Shown here in pieces: positions 21,326 through 33,600 of a stretch of 64,000 bases of DNA (positions within the stretch are counted from its first letter, which is position 1; each line of letters begins with the position of its first letter). Made by a program: the position numbers and the translations under genes. Under the pieces are notes generated by a model, which saw nothing but the letters and a program-made list of their open reading frames with translations, had not been told where the DNA came from and did no database searches. Source of the stretch: Larus michahellis (taxonomy: Eukaryota > Chordata > Aves > Charadriiformes > Laridae); the NCBI RefSeq assembly GCF_964199755.1, contig NC_133897.1, forward strand, positions 169,746,511 through 169,810,510, written 5' to 3'.

Positions 21326-24300
21326 ATGGCGGCGGCGGTGGCGGCGGTGCGGAGCCTCCCGCTTCGGCCCTACGGCCGCCTCCTGCTGCCGCGGGCCCGG
21401 GCCGCGCCCCCCACGGTGAGAACCCGCGCCCGGCACCGCCGGGACACGCCGTCCCCCCCCCCGGCACCCTTCCCCCGAGGCGGGAAGGTCACCGGGCGGG
21501 GGCGCGCTGCGGAGCGGGGGTGGGCCCGCAACGGCCGCACCGGTGTCCCCGTCCCCCCCCCGCTCCCCGCCATCCCTCACCGGGGTGTCCGGTTCCCCCC
21601 TCGCCCCATCCCTGCCCGCTGGGCCCGATCCCTGCCCGGTGGCTCCGGTGTGTCCCGTCCCCCCTCGCCCCATCCGTGACCGGTGGCCCCGGTGTCCGGT
21701 CCCCCCTCGCCTCATCCATGACCGCTGGCCCCGGTAGGCCCCAGCCCGGCCCGGTGGGCCCGATCCCTGCCCGTTTCTCCCCCCCTTCCCCCCCCCCCTC
21801 ACCGCCACGGTCCCTGCCCGGTGTCCCCGGTTCCCCCACCGGCATCCCTGCACGGTGTCCCCGGTGGCCCGATCCCTGCCCCCTGTCCCCCCCTCCCCCC
21901 ATCCCTGCACGGTGGGCCGCCCGGTGTGTCCCGCCCCGGTGTGTCCCGTCCCCCCTCGCCCCATCCCTGCACGGTGGCTCCGGTGGGCCGTCGTCCACCC
22001 CTCCCCCATCCTCCGGGTCCGGTGGGCCCGATCCCTGCCCGGTTCCCCCCCACCTCCCCGCCCTGCCTCACGTCGCCGGTTCCCCCCGAGCCCTGCCCCG
22101 TGTCCCCGGTTTCCCCGGCCCCGGTTCCCCCCCGCCCCATCCCTGCCCGGCCCGGTGGGCCCGATCCCTGCTCTGTTCCCCCCCGCCCCCCCCCATCCCT
22201 GCCCGGTGCCCCCTGCCCAGGCCCTGTCCCCCCCCCCCCCCAGCCCTGGTGTCCCTGGTCCCCCCCGATCCATGCCCAGTGTCCCCAGTTCCCCCCCCAG
22301 TGTCACCGGTGTGCCCCCCCCCCCTCCCCCGGCCAGCAGTGCCCTGGTGTCCCCAGTTCCCCCCCTCATCCCTCCCCAGTTCCCCCCATCCCTGCCCAGT
22401 GTCACCGGTGTCCCCCCCCCCCAGCCGTACCCAGTGTCCCCAGTTCCCCCCCATCCCTGCCCAGTGTCACTGGTGTCCCCCCCCCCCCCAGCCTGTGCCC
22501 AGTATCCCTGGTTCCCCCCCTTCATCCCTCCCCAGTTCCCCCCCCCATCCCTGCCCAGTGTCACCAGTATAGTGGCCGTCCCCCCCCCCGCCCGGCCAGC
22601 AGTGCCCAGTGTCCCCAGTTCCCCCCCTTCATCCCTCCCTAGTTCCCCCCCCATCCCTGCCCAGTGTCACCAGTATAGTGGGCCGTCCCCCCCCCCCGCC
22701 CGGCCCAGCAGNNNNNNNNNNNNNNNNNNNNNNNNNNNNNNNNNNNNNNNNNNNNNNNNNNNNNNNNNNNNNNNNNNNNNNNNNNNNNNNNNNNNNNNNN
22801 NNNNNNNNNNNNNNNNNNNNNNNNNNNNNNNNNNNNNNNNNNNNNNNNNNNNNNNNNNNNNNNNNNNNNNNNNNNNNNNNNNNNNNNNNNNNNNNNNNNN
22901 NNNNNNNNNNNCCCCCTCGCCCCATCCGTGACCGGTGGCCCCGGTGTCCGGTCCCCCTCGCCTCATCCATGACCACTGGCCCCGGTAGGCCCCAGCCCGG
23001 CCCGGTGGGCCCGATCCCTGCCCGTTTCTCCCCCCCCCCTCCCCCCCCCGCTCACCGCCACGGTCCCTGCCCGGTGTCCCCGGTTCCCCCACCGGCATCC
23101 CTGCACGGTGTCCCCGGTGGGCCCGATCCCTGCCCCCTGTCCCCCCCTTCCCCCCATCCCTGCACGGTGGGCCCCCGGTGTGTCCCGTCCCCCCTCGCCC
23201 CATCCCTGCACGGTGGCTCCGGTGGGCCACGGCCCGCCCCGGTAGCCCCGGTGGGCCGTCGTCCACCCCTCCCCCATCCTTCCGGGTCCGGTGGGCCCGA
23301 TCCCTGCCCGGTTCCCCCCCCACCTCCCCCGCCCTGCCTCACGTCGCCGGTTCTCCCGCAGCCCTGCCCCGTGTCCCCGGTTTCCCCGGCCCCGGTTTCC
23401 CCCCCCCGCCCCATCCCTGCCCGGCGGGCCCGATCCCTGCTCTGTTCCCCCCCCGCCCCCCCCCATCCCTGCCCGGTGCCCCCTGCCCAGGCCCTGTCCC
23501 CCCCCCCCCAGCCCTGGTGTCCCTGGTCCCCCCCCGATCCATGCCCAGTGTCCCCAGTTCCCCCCCCAGTGTCACCGGTGTGCCCCCCCCCCCTCCCCCG
23601 GCCAGCAGTGCCCGGTGTCCCCAGTTCCCCCCATCCCTGCCCAGTGTCACCGGTGTCCCCCCCCCCCCACCAGCCGTACCCAGTGTCCCCAGTTCCCCCC
23701 CATCCCTGCCCAGTGTCACCGGTGTCCCCCCCCCCCCACCAGCCGTACCCGGTGTCCCCAGTTCCCCCCCATCCCTGCCCAGTGTCACCGGTGTCCCCCC
23801 CCCACCAGCCGTACCCGGTGTCCCCAGTTCCCCCCCATCCCTGGCCAGTGTCACTGGTGTCCCCCCCCCCCAAGCTGTGCCCAGTATCCCTGGTTCCCCC
23901 CCTTCATCCCTCCCTAGTTCCCCCCCCATCCCTGCCCAGTATCACCAGTATAGTGGCCGTCCCCCCCCCCGCCCGGCCAGCAGTGCCCGGTGTCCCCAGA
24001 TCCACCCCCCATCCCTGCCCAGTGTCACCTGGTGTCCTCAGTGCCCCCCTTCATCTCTCTCTGGCCCCCCCCCGCCCAGTGTCACTGGCCCCCCCGGCCA
24101 GCTGTGCCCAGTGTCCCCGCTCCCGTGTCCCGTCCCCCCCCAGCCCTCCCCTGTTGTCCCCAGCCCAGACTGTGTGTGTCCCCCCCCGGCCCCGTCTCCA
24201 TCCCCGCTCCCTGACGTCCGTGTCCCCCCTCCCTTCCCCCCCCCAGGCCCCCATGTCGTCCTTCTCGGGGCTGTCGCGGGGGGGGAAGGTGGCCCTGTCG

Positions 24301-26921
24301 GCGCTGGGGGTGCTGGCGGCGGGCGGGGGGGCCTGGCGCTGGCCCTGCGCTCGGCGCTGGACGCCGGGGAGCTGGAGATGCACCCGCCGACCTTCCCCTG
24401 GAGCCACGGCGGAGCCCTGGCCGCCCTCGACCACGCCAGGTACCGCCACGGGGACGCCGGGGGGGGGACGGACGGACGGGGGGCCGCGGGGTGGGGGGTG
24501 GCCGGGCTCGTGCCTCCTTCCTCCCGCGGCTGTTCCTCCTCTTCCTCGCAGCCTGCGGCGCGGGTTCCAGGTGTACAAGCAGGTGTGCTCCGCCTGCCAC
24601 AGCATGGAGTACCTGGCCTTCCGCAACCTCATCGGCGTCACGCACACCGAGGCCGAGGCCAAGGCGCTGGCCGAGGAGGTGAGGCCCGGGGACGCCGGCG
24701 CAGGGGGGTCTGTGGCCCCCGTCCCCCCCCCAGTGACACTGGCCGGTGGCTGCGTGTCCCCTGTCCCCCCCATGACACCGGCACAGGGGGGGTCTGTGTC
24801 ACCTGTCCCCTCAGTGACACCATTTCAGGGGGGTCTGTGTCCCCCGTCCCCCCCCCAGTGACACCGGCTCATGGCTGCATGTCCCCTGTCCCCCCCCGTG
24901 ACACCGGCACAGGGGGGTGTGTGTCACCTGTCCCCTCAGTGACACCATTTCAGGGGGGTCTGCGTCCCCTGTTCCCCCCAGTGTCACCAGCTCAGGGCTG
25001 TGTGTCCCCTGTCCCCCCCCGGTGACACCGGCGCAGGGGGGTCTGTGTCCCCTGTCCGCTCAGTGACACCATTTCAGGGGGGGTCTGTGTTCCCTGGCCC
25101 CCCCCCGGTGACACCAGCTCAGGGCTATGTGTCCCCTGGCACCCCCCCAGTGACACCGGCGCAGGGGGGTCTGTGTCCCCTGGCCCCCCCCCCGGGGACA
25201 CCAGCTCAGGGGGGGTCTGTGTCCCCTGTCCCCCCACTCCAGTGACACCAGCTCAGGGCTGTGTGTTCCCTGTCCCCCCCCGGTGACACCGGCGCTGGAT
25301 GGTCTGTGTCCCCTGAGCACTCAGTGACACCATTTCAGGGGGGGTCTGTGTCCCCTGTCCCCCCCCAGTGTCACCGGCTCAGGGCTGTGTGTCCCTTGTC
25401 CCCCTTGTCTCAGGGCTGTCGTCCCCCCCCCCCCAACCCCCCCCATCCCCTGGCTCAGGGCTGTCCCCCCAAGTTCCCCCCAGCTCAAAGCTGTCCCCCC
25501 CCCAGACACCCCCAACCCCCAGCTCAGGACTGCCCCCCCCATCCCCCCCAGCTCAGGGCTGTCCCCCCCAGCTCAGGGCTGTCCCCCCCCAGTCCCCCCC
25601 CGTCTCAGGGCTGTCCCCCCCAGCTCAGGGTTGTCCCCCCCAGTCCCCCCTATCTCAGGGCTGCCCCCCCCAGCTCAGTGCTGTCCCCCCCAGTCCCCCC
25701 TATCTCAGGGCTGTCCCCCCCCAGTCCCCCCTGTCTTAGGGCTGCCCCCCCCCAGCTCAGTGCTGTCCCCCCCCAGTCCCCCCTATCTCAGGGCTGTCCC
25801 CCCCCAGTCCCCCCTGTCTTAGGGCTGCCCCCCCCCAGCTCAGTGCTGTCCCCCCCCAGTCCCCCCTATCTCAGTGCTGTCCCCCGCCAGTCCCCCCCAG
25901 CTCAGTGCTGTCCCCCCCCAGTCCCCCCCCAGCTCAGGGTTGTCCCCCCCCCAGTCCCCCCTGTCTTAGGGCTGCCCCCCCCGCGCAGGTGGAGGTTCTG
26001 GACGGCCCGGACGAGAACGGGGAGATGTTCACGCGTCCCGGCAAAATCTCCGACTACTTCCCGAAGCCGTACCCCAACGCCGAGGCCGCCCGCGCCGCCA
26101 ACAACGGGGCGCTGCCCCCCGACCTCAGCTACATCGTCAACGCCCGGTAAACGGCGCGGGGGGCGGGGGGGGGGGGGGCACATTCCGTGGCTCGCGGAGC
26201 TCGGGATCCTCATCAGAACCCCCCCCCCCCCCAAACCCCGCCGAGGGGAGGAGGACCCCGGCCTCGCTGGGGTTTTTTTGGGGGGGGGGGGGGGGGGGGG
26301 ATGCTGTGCTGATTTCGGCCCCTCCCCGCAGGCACGGGGGGGAGGATTACGTCTTCTCCCTCCTCACGGGCTACTGCGACCCCCCCGCCGGCGTGACGGT
26401 GCGGGAGGGGCTGCACTACAACCCCTACTTCCCCGGGCAGGCCATCGGCATGGCCCCCCCCATCTACAACGAGATCCTGGAGTTCGATGACGGTGAGAGG
26501 CACCCGGGACGTGCCACGGGGTGGGGTGGGGTGGGGTGGGGTGGGGGGGTCCCCAGGGTGCTGAGACATGGCGCCCCCCCCCCTCCCAGGCACCCCGGCC
26601 ACCATGTCGCAGATCGCCAAGGACGTCTGCACCTTCCTGCGGTGGGCGGCGGAGCCGGAGCACGACCACCGCAAACGCATGGGATTGAAGGTGGGTGCCC
26701 ACCCCGAGGGGGGGGGGGGGGGGGGACGCGACACGCAGCACCCCCGTACGGTGCCAAACCCCCCCCCCCCCCCCCAAAATCCATCCTCGACTCCTTTTTC
26801 TCCCCCCCCCCCCAAGATGCTGATGATCTCGGGGCTCCTCATCTCCCTCGTCTACTACCTGAAGCGCCACAAATGGTCCGTGCTGAAGAGCAGGAAAATG
26901 GTCTATCGGCCCCCAAAATAG
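21326..26921 (+). CDS. CYC1: CYC1, cytochrome c1, 7 exons, one apparent frameshift
   Basis: The haem-bearing cytochrome c1 subunit of mitochondrial complex III, in the inner membrane. Exons are 21326-21415, 24247-24439, 24552-24678, 25989-26146, 26332-26492, 26590-26690 and 26817-26921. Exon 1 encodes a basic presequence ([19 protein letters not shown]). Exon 3 has the covalent haem site CSACH. Later landmarks are [10 protein letters not shown]-like [42 protein letters not shown], the axial Met in [13 protein letters not shown], and a C-terminal membrane span followed by [19 protein letters not shown]. The summed length is 935 bases, one short of a whole number of codons. The frame changes at the seven-G run in exon 2 (about 24326-24332), between GVLAAGG and [11 protein letters not shown]. 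With eight Gs the protein would align with human over the whole segment. I think this is a homopolymer error rather than a dead gene. Confidence 0.95.
21416..24246. repeat. CYC1 intron 1, C-rich repeats and duplicated kilobase
   Basis: A C-rich tandem landscape of CCCCATCCCTGCCCGGT and CCCAGTGTCACCGGTGTCC units. The stretch 21660-22711 recurs at 22912-23985, same order and orientation, with the N gap exactly between the two copies. No coding sequence is seen. Confidence 0.85.
22712..22911. other. Assembly gap (200 N)
   Basis: Exactly 200 undetermined bases inside CYC1 intron 1, a round number typical of a placeholder of unknown true size. The flanks are near-identical copies of each other. 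Confidence 0.99.
24679..25988. repeat. Minisatellites in CYC1 intron 3
   Basis: Two arrays back to back. 24690-25390 is a unit of about 60 bases with CAGTGACACCATTTCAGGGG and GTCTGTGTCCCCTGTCCCC. 25400-25980 is a unit of about 25-50 bases with CAGCTCAGGGCTGTCCCC. They span the intron between exons 3 and 4. Confidence 0.85.
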
Positions 26922-27190
26922 ACGGGGGGGGGACACACACACACGTGCACGCACACAGAGAGCGGGGTGCCCCCCCCCACCCCCCCCCTACCCCGGCTGC
27001 ACCACGCACACCCCCTGGGCTGAGGTGGGGGGGGGGGACACACACACACGGAGGGGGCACAGCCGGCACCGTGTGCCCCCCCCTTCCCCCCGCGGCCCCT
27101 TATCGAGCGTCGCCCTCCCCGGGAAGGCGGCGGAGGGTGGGGGGGGCCGGGGGGGGGTGTCCGCGCCGGGAAGGGAGGGGGGGGCGCGGA

Positions 27191-27196
27191 AATAAA
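27191..27196 (+). terminator. CYC1: CYC1 poly(A) signal
   Basis: AATAAA 270 bases after the CYC1 stop codon. The convergent minus-strand gene has its own signal 180 bases further on. Confidence 0.8.
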
Positions 27197-27376
27197 ACGT
27201 GGATATTTCGAGGGGACGGCGCAGCGTGGTCTCTGCCCGCGCCGCCGCCCCCCCCCTACCCCCCAGACTTCGCTCGCCGTCGCCCCCATCTCGGGGGGGG
27301 GGTGGGGGGTGAATTAGGGCCCCCCCGCCCCGTCCCTCAGCCCCCGCCGGCAGCAAGGCTCTGGCACGCCGATGGC

Positions 27377-27382
27377 TTTATT
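27377..27382 (-). terminator. SHARPIN: Poly(A) signal of the SHARPIN-RBR gene
   Basis: TTTATT on the plus strand, AATAAA read on the minus strand, about 320 bases after the stop codon at 27699-27701. The two convergent genes thus end about 180 bases apart. Confidence 0.75.
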
Positions 27383-27698
27383 GGGACACCCCCGCGCCGC
27401 TCCCTGCCGGGGGGGGGGGGCTCCGCTGCCGGCACAGGCTCCCAGGGACCCCCCCAACCCGTCCTGGCACTGCCTGGGGGGGGGGCTGGCCCCCGTGTGC
27501 CCCCCCCCTCCCCCCAGTGTCCGTCCTGTCCCGGCTGGTGGTGGTGGTGGGGGGGGGTCATCTCTCCGGCCACCGCAAGCGTCCCCCCGGTGCCGTCTCC
27601 GACCCCGGCGCGGGGTGAGCGGCTGCTGTCCCCGCTGCGTCCCTGTCCCCCGGTGTTGGGGGGGGGGTGTTGTGGTGGTGGTGGTGAGGGGGGGGGTC

Positions 27699-30600
27699 TC
27701 AGTGGCAATTCTGGCACCGGGGGTGGCACCTCTGTCCGTTGACGTTGCAGCGACACCCGCCACTGGTGTCCCCGGGACCCTGGCGATGGGGAGAGCGGGG
27801 ACACGGTCAGGGTGGGAGCTTCCCCCCCGCCGCCAGCCCCCCGCCGCCATCGCTGGGGCCGGCTCTGAGAGCTCCTGGGGGGGGGGTCAGAATATGGGTG
27901 GGGGGGTCCCTGCTGCCCACCCCCCCCCCAAAGCTGCTCACCCGGGGCCCCCAGCGCGGCCCCTTGGTCACCCAGCAGATCTCGGTCTGGCAGACGGTGC
28001 AGCGGATCCAGTCGCAGCCGTCCTTCTTCTGCACCACGATGCGGCACGTGGGGCAGTGCATGGCCTCCCCCAGCTGCACCAGCGTCTGGGGGGGGCACAG
28101 AGGGGGCCGTGAGGGATGTGGGGACACTCTCTGGACCCCCCCCCAGCCCCGGACCCAGCTGGCAACTTCCCCCCACTGTCACCTGCAGCATGTCGGTGGT
28201 CTGCCGCGCCGCCGCGTCGTTCTGCGCCTGCAGCCGCAGGTCGTCCTGGTACTGGCGGCAATTCCTGCCCTCGTGGATGGCCTTTTGGGAAGGGGGGGGG
28301 GGGGGGGTTACGGAGATGGCACCGCTCAGCACCGCGCACCCCAAGAGAGCCGCGGCACGGCGGGGGACACGCGTGGCCGGGGGTGTCACCTTGCAGAGGA
28401 GGCAGTTGAGGGCCCGGCAGATGGGGCAGCGGAACTCGTTGACGGAGTCCTCGTAGATGCACCAGCCCCGGCAGTCGGGGGTCTTGCAGTGGAAGCTGTC
28501 GCGGCTGCGCCGCTCGGCCAGCACCAGGCTCCGCTCCAGGAACCGCCGGTATTCCTCCGGAGACACCAGCTGCGGCACCCACGGGGTCAGGATGCGGCCC
28601 CCCCTCCCCGGGCAAACCCCCCCCCCCCCCCCCCCGCCCCGGCTCTGGACCCCCGGGACTCACCGCCCGGATCTCCCGCTCCTGCAGGTGGCTGCCGCAG
28701 GCGTAGGAGTCGTCGCGGAAGGGACAGGCCACCGCCGGCTCCTCGCTGTAGTTGATGACCTGGCGCAGGCAGTCCCTGCCGGAACAGTCCCCGTCACCGC
28801 GGGGGTCGGGGGGGGGTCGGGGGGGCTTAGGGCCAGTCACCGCAACGGTGGGGGGTTGGGGGTGGTCACTGCAAGCGCTGGGGGGAGGGGGGGGGTCTTG
28901 GGGCCAGTCACCGCGACGGTGGGGGGCTCGGGGCCCGTGGGGGGCTCGGGGCTGGTCACTGTGGTGTGGTGGTGGTCGGCGGGGGGGGGGTCTCAGGGCT
29001 GGTCACCACAATGTTGGGGGGTCTCGGGGCCGGTAACTGCAATGGTGGGGGGCTCGGGGGCAGTCACCGTAACGGTGGAGGGTCTCGGGGCCAGTCGTTG
29101 CGATGGTGGGGGGGCTCAGGGCCAGTCACTGTGATGGGGGGGGGTGGGTGTCTCAGGGACGGTCATTGCAATGGTGGGGGGGCTCGGGGCCAGTCACCGC
29201 AATGGTGGGGGGGGGTCTCGGGGCTGGTCGCTGCGATGGTGGGGGGGCTCAGGGCTGGAGGGGGCGGGGGGGCCAGTTGCCACAATGGTGGGGGGGGGTC
29301 TCAGGGCTGGAAACCACAAGGGTGGGGGGCTTGGGGCCAGTCACCGTAATGGTGGGGGGGGGTCTCGGGGCTGGTCACCACAATGGTGGGGGGTTTCGGG
29401 GCCGGTCCCTGTGATGGGGGGCTGGGTCTTGGGGCTGGGGGGGGGGTTCAGGGCTGGTCACCACGATGGGGGGGGGGGGGGGGGGAGGTCTCAGGACCAT
29501 TCACCTTGATGCTGGGGGGGGGGTCTCGGGGCCGATCAAGGCGACGGAGGGGGATTTTAGGGCTGGTCCCTGCAAGGGTGGGGGGGGTCTTGGGGGGCCA
29601 TTCACCGTGATGGTGGTGGTGGTGGGGTGGGGGGTGTCTCGGGGCCGATCAAGGCGATGGAGGGGGTCTTGGCCCACCCCGGGGTGGGGGTCTGGGGGGG
29701 TCGTTACCTGCAGAAGTTGTGCAGACACTCGCGCAGCAGCACCCCCTCGCCCGGGGCCACCCGCTGGTAGCAGATGCGACACTCCAGCGCCTCCCGGTTG
29801 GGCACCAGCACCTCCTCCTCCAGCTCCAGCAGCTGCTGGAAGTTCTTCAGCCGCTCGGCCTCCAGCGCCTGCCGGCCAGAACAGCCCCGGTCAGTCCCAG
29901 TAAGCTCCAGTCCGCCCCAGTAAGCCCCAGTCCGCCCCAGTTCCCCCCAGCCCCGCCACCAAGCCCAAGCCGGGGCTCGACATCCCCACGGAGGGGTCCA
30001 GGACCAGCATTCGCCACCTCCAGCACCCGGAGGGGACACCCCACGGGGACCGCGGCTGCCACCGGGAGAGCCGGCGTGGCCCTGGGGGCGGGGGGGCTGG
30101 CGTGACCCTCCCAGCTCCTCGTGGCCACCATGCGAGGGAGCCGGGGGGGCCACTCGTCCCAAGTCCCCCACGGTTTTTCGGTAGCCACGGGGAACGGCGG
30201 CGCGCGGGGGAGTCGGGTGTGGCTTTGCAGGGACCCCCGCGGCACGTCCCCGTCCTGTCCCCGAGGGGCGCGAGCACCAAACCCCGGCACCGCTGGGGTC
30301 CCAGCGGCCCCCCCAGAGGGTCAGGGGGGGCGTTTCTGGGGTGCTTTAACCTCTTTGAAACCCTGCGAGCTTTCTGTGGCGGAGGCCGGCGGCGGAGGCG
30401 AGCGCGTCCCCGGGGAGGCGGCCGGAGCTCGGGCTCTGGTGACGCCGCACATCGCGCCAGCGGCCATTGCCACGGTCACAGACCCGCTCCCGAGCGTCAC
30501 CCGCGTGGGGCTCCGCGCTTCGCCCACCCCCGGCCCCCTCCCCGGCAAAGCGGCATCTCCAGGGCCTCCTCCGGCCCCGCTCCGACACCTCCGTGTCCTC

Positions 30601-33600
30601 CCTCCCGATGTCCCCGGGGCTGGAGGCAGCACTGCAGGGGGGTCTCCCCCGAGCGGAGCAGAGGGGCAGAATCCCCCCCTCGCCCCCCTGCCCACGCTGC
30701 TGGGGATGCAGCCCAGGCTGTGGGGGGTTTCTGTGCTGCCAGCGCACGGTGCCGGCTCATGGGCAGCGTTTCCCCCCTCCCCAGCCCCCCCAAGCCCTTC
30801 TCTCAGGGCTGCTCTCCATCCCCCCACCCCCAGCCTGGGCTGGCACCGGGGGCTGCCCCCACCCCGCCCCAGGACCCGGTTGGACCCCAGGCGGTTCGCA
30901 GGGACCCACTTCTCCAGCTCAACCCTTTCCATCGCCCCAACACCCCCCAGGCAGCCCCCCCCCGGCGCCGCAGAGCAGCCGGCACAAGAAGACGGCAGAG
31001 CCGCGCTGGTGGGATAAGGCTTTAATGGGGGCAGGAATCCGTCGGCGGCCCCTTTTGGCGGGGGGGGGGGCACAATCCAACACCCAGGAGCCAGATCCCA
31101 CCCGAGGGTCCCGTGTCCCCCCCGGCGCAGGGGCGAGATCTCCAATGCCAAGTGCAACACGGAATCACCGAACCTGTGCCCCCACCCCTGCCGCGGGACA
31201 CCGGCGGCACCGGGAGCCGGAGGGACCCGTGGCACGGAGCGCCCTGGCCGCTGGCCGCAGGCGGTGCCGGGTCCTGGCCGATGGCCGCCGGCGGTGCCGG
31301 GCCCACGCCGACACGGCTCGGCCGGTGCCGGAGCTGGGGGAGCGCAGGGCTCGCGACGGCCAGGACGGGGAGGGTGGCACCGGGGACCCCCCAAGCCCAC
31401 GGCCGCACCTCAGCCGACAGCCCCCCGACCCGTTCCCATGGGTGCCACAGGGCCGGCGCCTCACAGAGACGGAGACACCCCCCCCCAGAGCAGGGACCCC
31501 CCCGAGACAGAGACCCCCCAAAACACGGCCCCCCTGAGCCCGAGACCCCCAGAGTACGAACTTCCTGAGCCTGAGACCCCCAGAACACGGATCCCTGAGC
31601 CTGAGACCCCCCCGAACACAGATCCCTGAGCCTCAGAGACCCCCAGAGCATGGCCCCCCCCCGAGCCTGAGACCCCCAGAACATGGATCCCTGAGCCTGA
31701 GACCCCCAGAGCATGGACCTCCTGAGCCTGCGCCCCCCCAGAACACGGACCCCTGAGCCTGAGACTCCCCGAGTACGATCCTCCTGAGCCTGAGACCCCC
31801 AAAACACGGCCCCCTCGAGCCTCAGAGACCCCCAGAGCATGGCCCCCCCGAGCCTGAGACCCCCAGAGCACGGACCCCTGAGCCTCAGAGACCCCCAGAG
31901 CAGGGACCTCCTGAGCCCGAGACCCCCAGAGCACGGACCCCTGAGCCTCAGAGACCCCCAGAGCACAGACCCCCGAGCCTCAGAGACCCCCAGGGCACAG
32001 CATCCCTTGGCCTGAGACCCCCAGAGCAGGGACCCCGAGCCTGAGACCCCCCCGAGTACAATCTTCATGAGCCTGAGACCCCCCCAAACACGGACCCCCT
32101 GAGCCTCAGAGACCCCCAGAGCACAGCCCCCCCCTAGTACGATCTTCCTGAGCCCCTCAGAGCACGGACCCCCTGAGGCCGAGACCCCCCCTGAGTACGA
32201 TCTTCCTGGCCCTGAGACCCCCCCCAAGAGCACGGACCCTCTGAGCCTGAGCCCCCCGGAGCACGGACCCCCTGAGCCCGAGACCCCCAGAGCACGGACC
32301 CCCTGAGCCCCAGAGACCCCCAGAGCACAGCCCCGCTGGGCCCGAGACCCCCAGACTACGATCTTCCTGGCCCTGAGCCCCCCCGAAGAGCACGGACCCC
32401 CCCAAAGCTGAGCCCCCCCGGGAGCAGCCCCAGGCCGAGCACCGTCAGTGCCGACGCCGCCGGCACGTCCCCGAAGCCCCCGCGCACGGGAGGGCGGCAG
32501 CGGGGACGGCCACCCCTCACCTCACACCCCCCCCCGACCCCAGAGTGGGGCTCAGCCCCCCCGCACCGTGAGCCGGCGTTGGGGGGGGGGGGGCCGGGAT
32601 GTGCCCCCCTCCCCACCGTCGCCCCTGGCAGGAGTGGCAGCGTGCCGACGCCGTTACCCCGGGAGCTGCTCCCGCGCTCCCAGACCCTCGCGCTCCCCCC
32701 GCCAGCCCCCCAATTTCCCCCCGGGAGCGAGCGGCGCGTTCCCCCCCCGCCCCCCGCCCCCCAACAGCTCGGGGACGAGCGCGGACCCCTGCCCCCCCCC
32801 GGCTCTTTTGCAGCAAATTCCCGCAGCGACTCTAGGGGCTGAGCAAAGGGGGGGCCGGCGGCAGCCGCTGGGCGCACGTCGGGGCCGGTTTGGTGGGCAC
32901 CGGGTCCCGGCGGGCACCGGGGGGGCCCTGATGGGCACCGTGGGCGGAGCGGGGGGGGCGAGGAATGGGGAGGGGGCGTCCGGGCGGGCCAGGCACGGGG
33001 CGGCTAGCAGAATTCGGAGGACAGATGGATGAAGTCATCCAAGGAACCCGAGCCCAGGACGCAGCGCGCAGCTGAGCCATCCTCTCTCCTTCCCTTTTCC
33101 CAGCGGCATCGCGGCACCAGAGAAAAAAGAAAGAAGAGAAGGGTTTGGTCAGTGGCGGAGCCAAAACCGCCCCCCACCCCGCACCACCGTCCCCGAGTCC
33201 CGCGGCGCGCCCCGACCTGCGGGGTCCCATCGGAGGAGCCCCCCCCGACACGTGTCTGTGAGACGGGAAACGGCGTCCAGAGAAGGGGGAGAAAGCGCGG
33301 CCCCGGCAGCTCCTCGGCGCGGGGCTGCCGACGCGACGCGGCGCGCACCGCCAACGAGGCGAGAGACGACGGGACCACGCTCGGGGACGCGTCCCTGCCC
33401 TGCCACCCATCGCCTTTCGCGCAGCCGCGGCGCGGACGGATCCCGGCGGCGACGTCCAACAGCCAGCGGGCGACGCGGCGCGTCCCCGGGGAGCCCCTCG
33501 GTGGGGGCACGAAGCCCCCCCGTGACGCCCCTCGGGGTTGTCCCAGAGGCAGGAATCCGTCCGCCCGCGACACCTGCGCGCCCCGCCGATGCCCGATGCT

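Noticed and set aside
24247-24439. CYC1 as a pseudogene because of the exon 2 frameshift
   Set aside because: It has seven exons with good splice sites, all haem and membrane landmarks, a CpG promoter and a poly(A) signal. A single homopolymer error is the simpler reading.
27337-30171. RING-IBR-RING exons as a separate RBCK1 gene next to SHARPIN
   Set aside because: There is no promoter or start codon between the NZF and RING1 exons. The phases connect exactly from the SHARPIN part, and a second PH-less N-terminus is absent.
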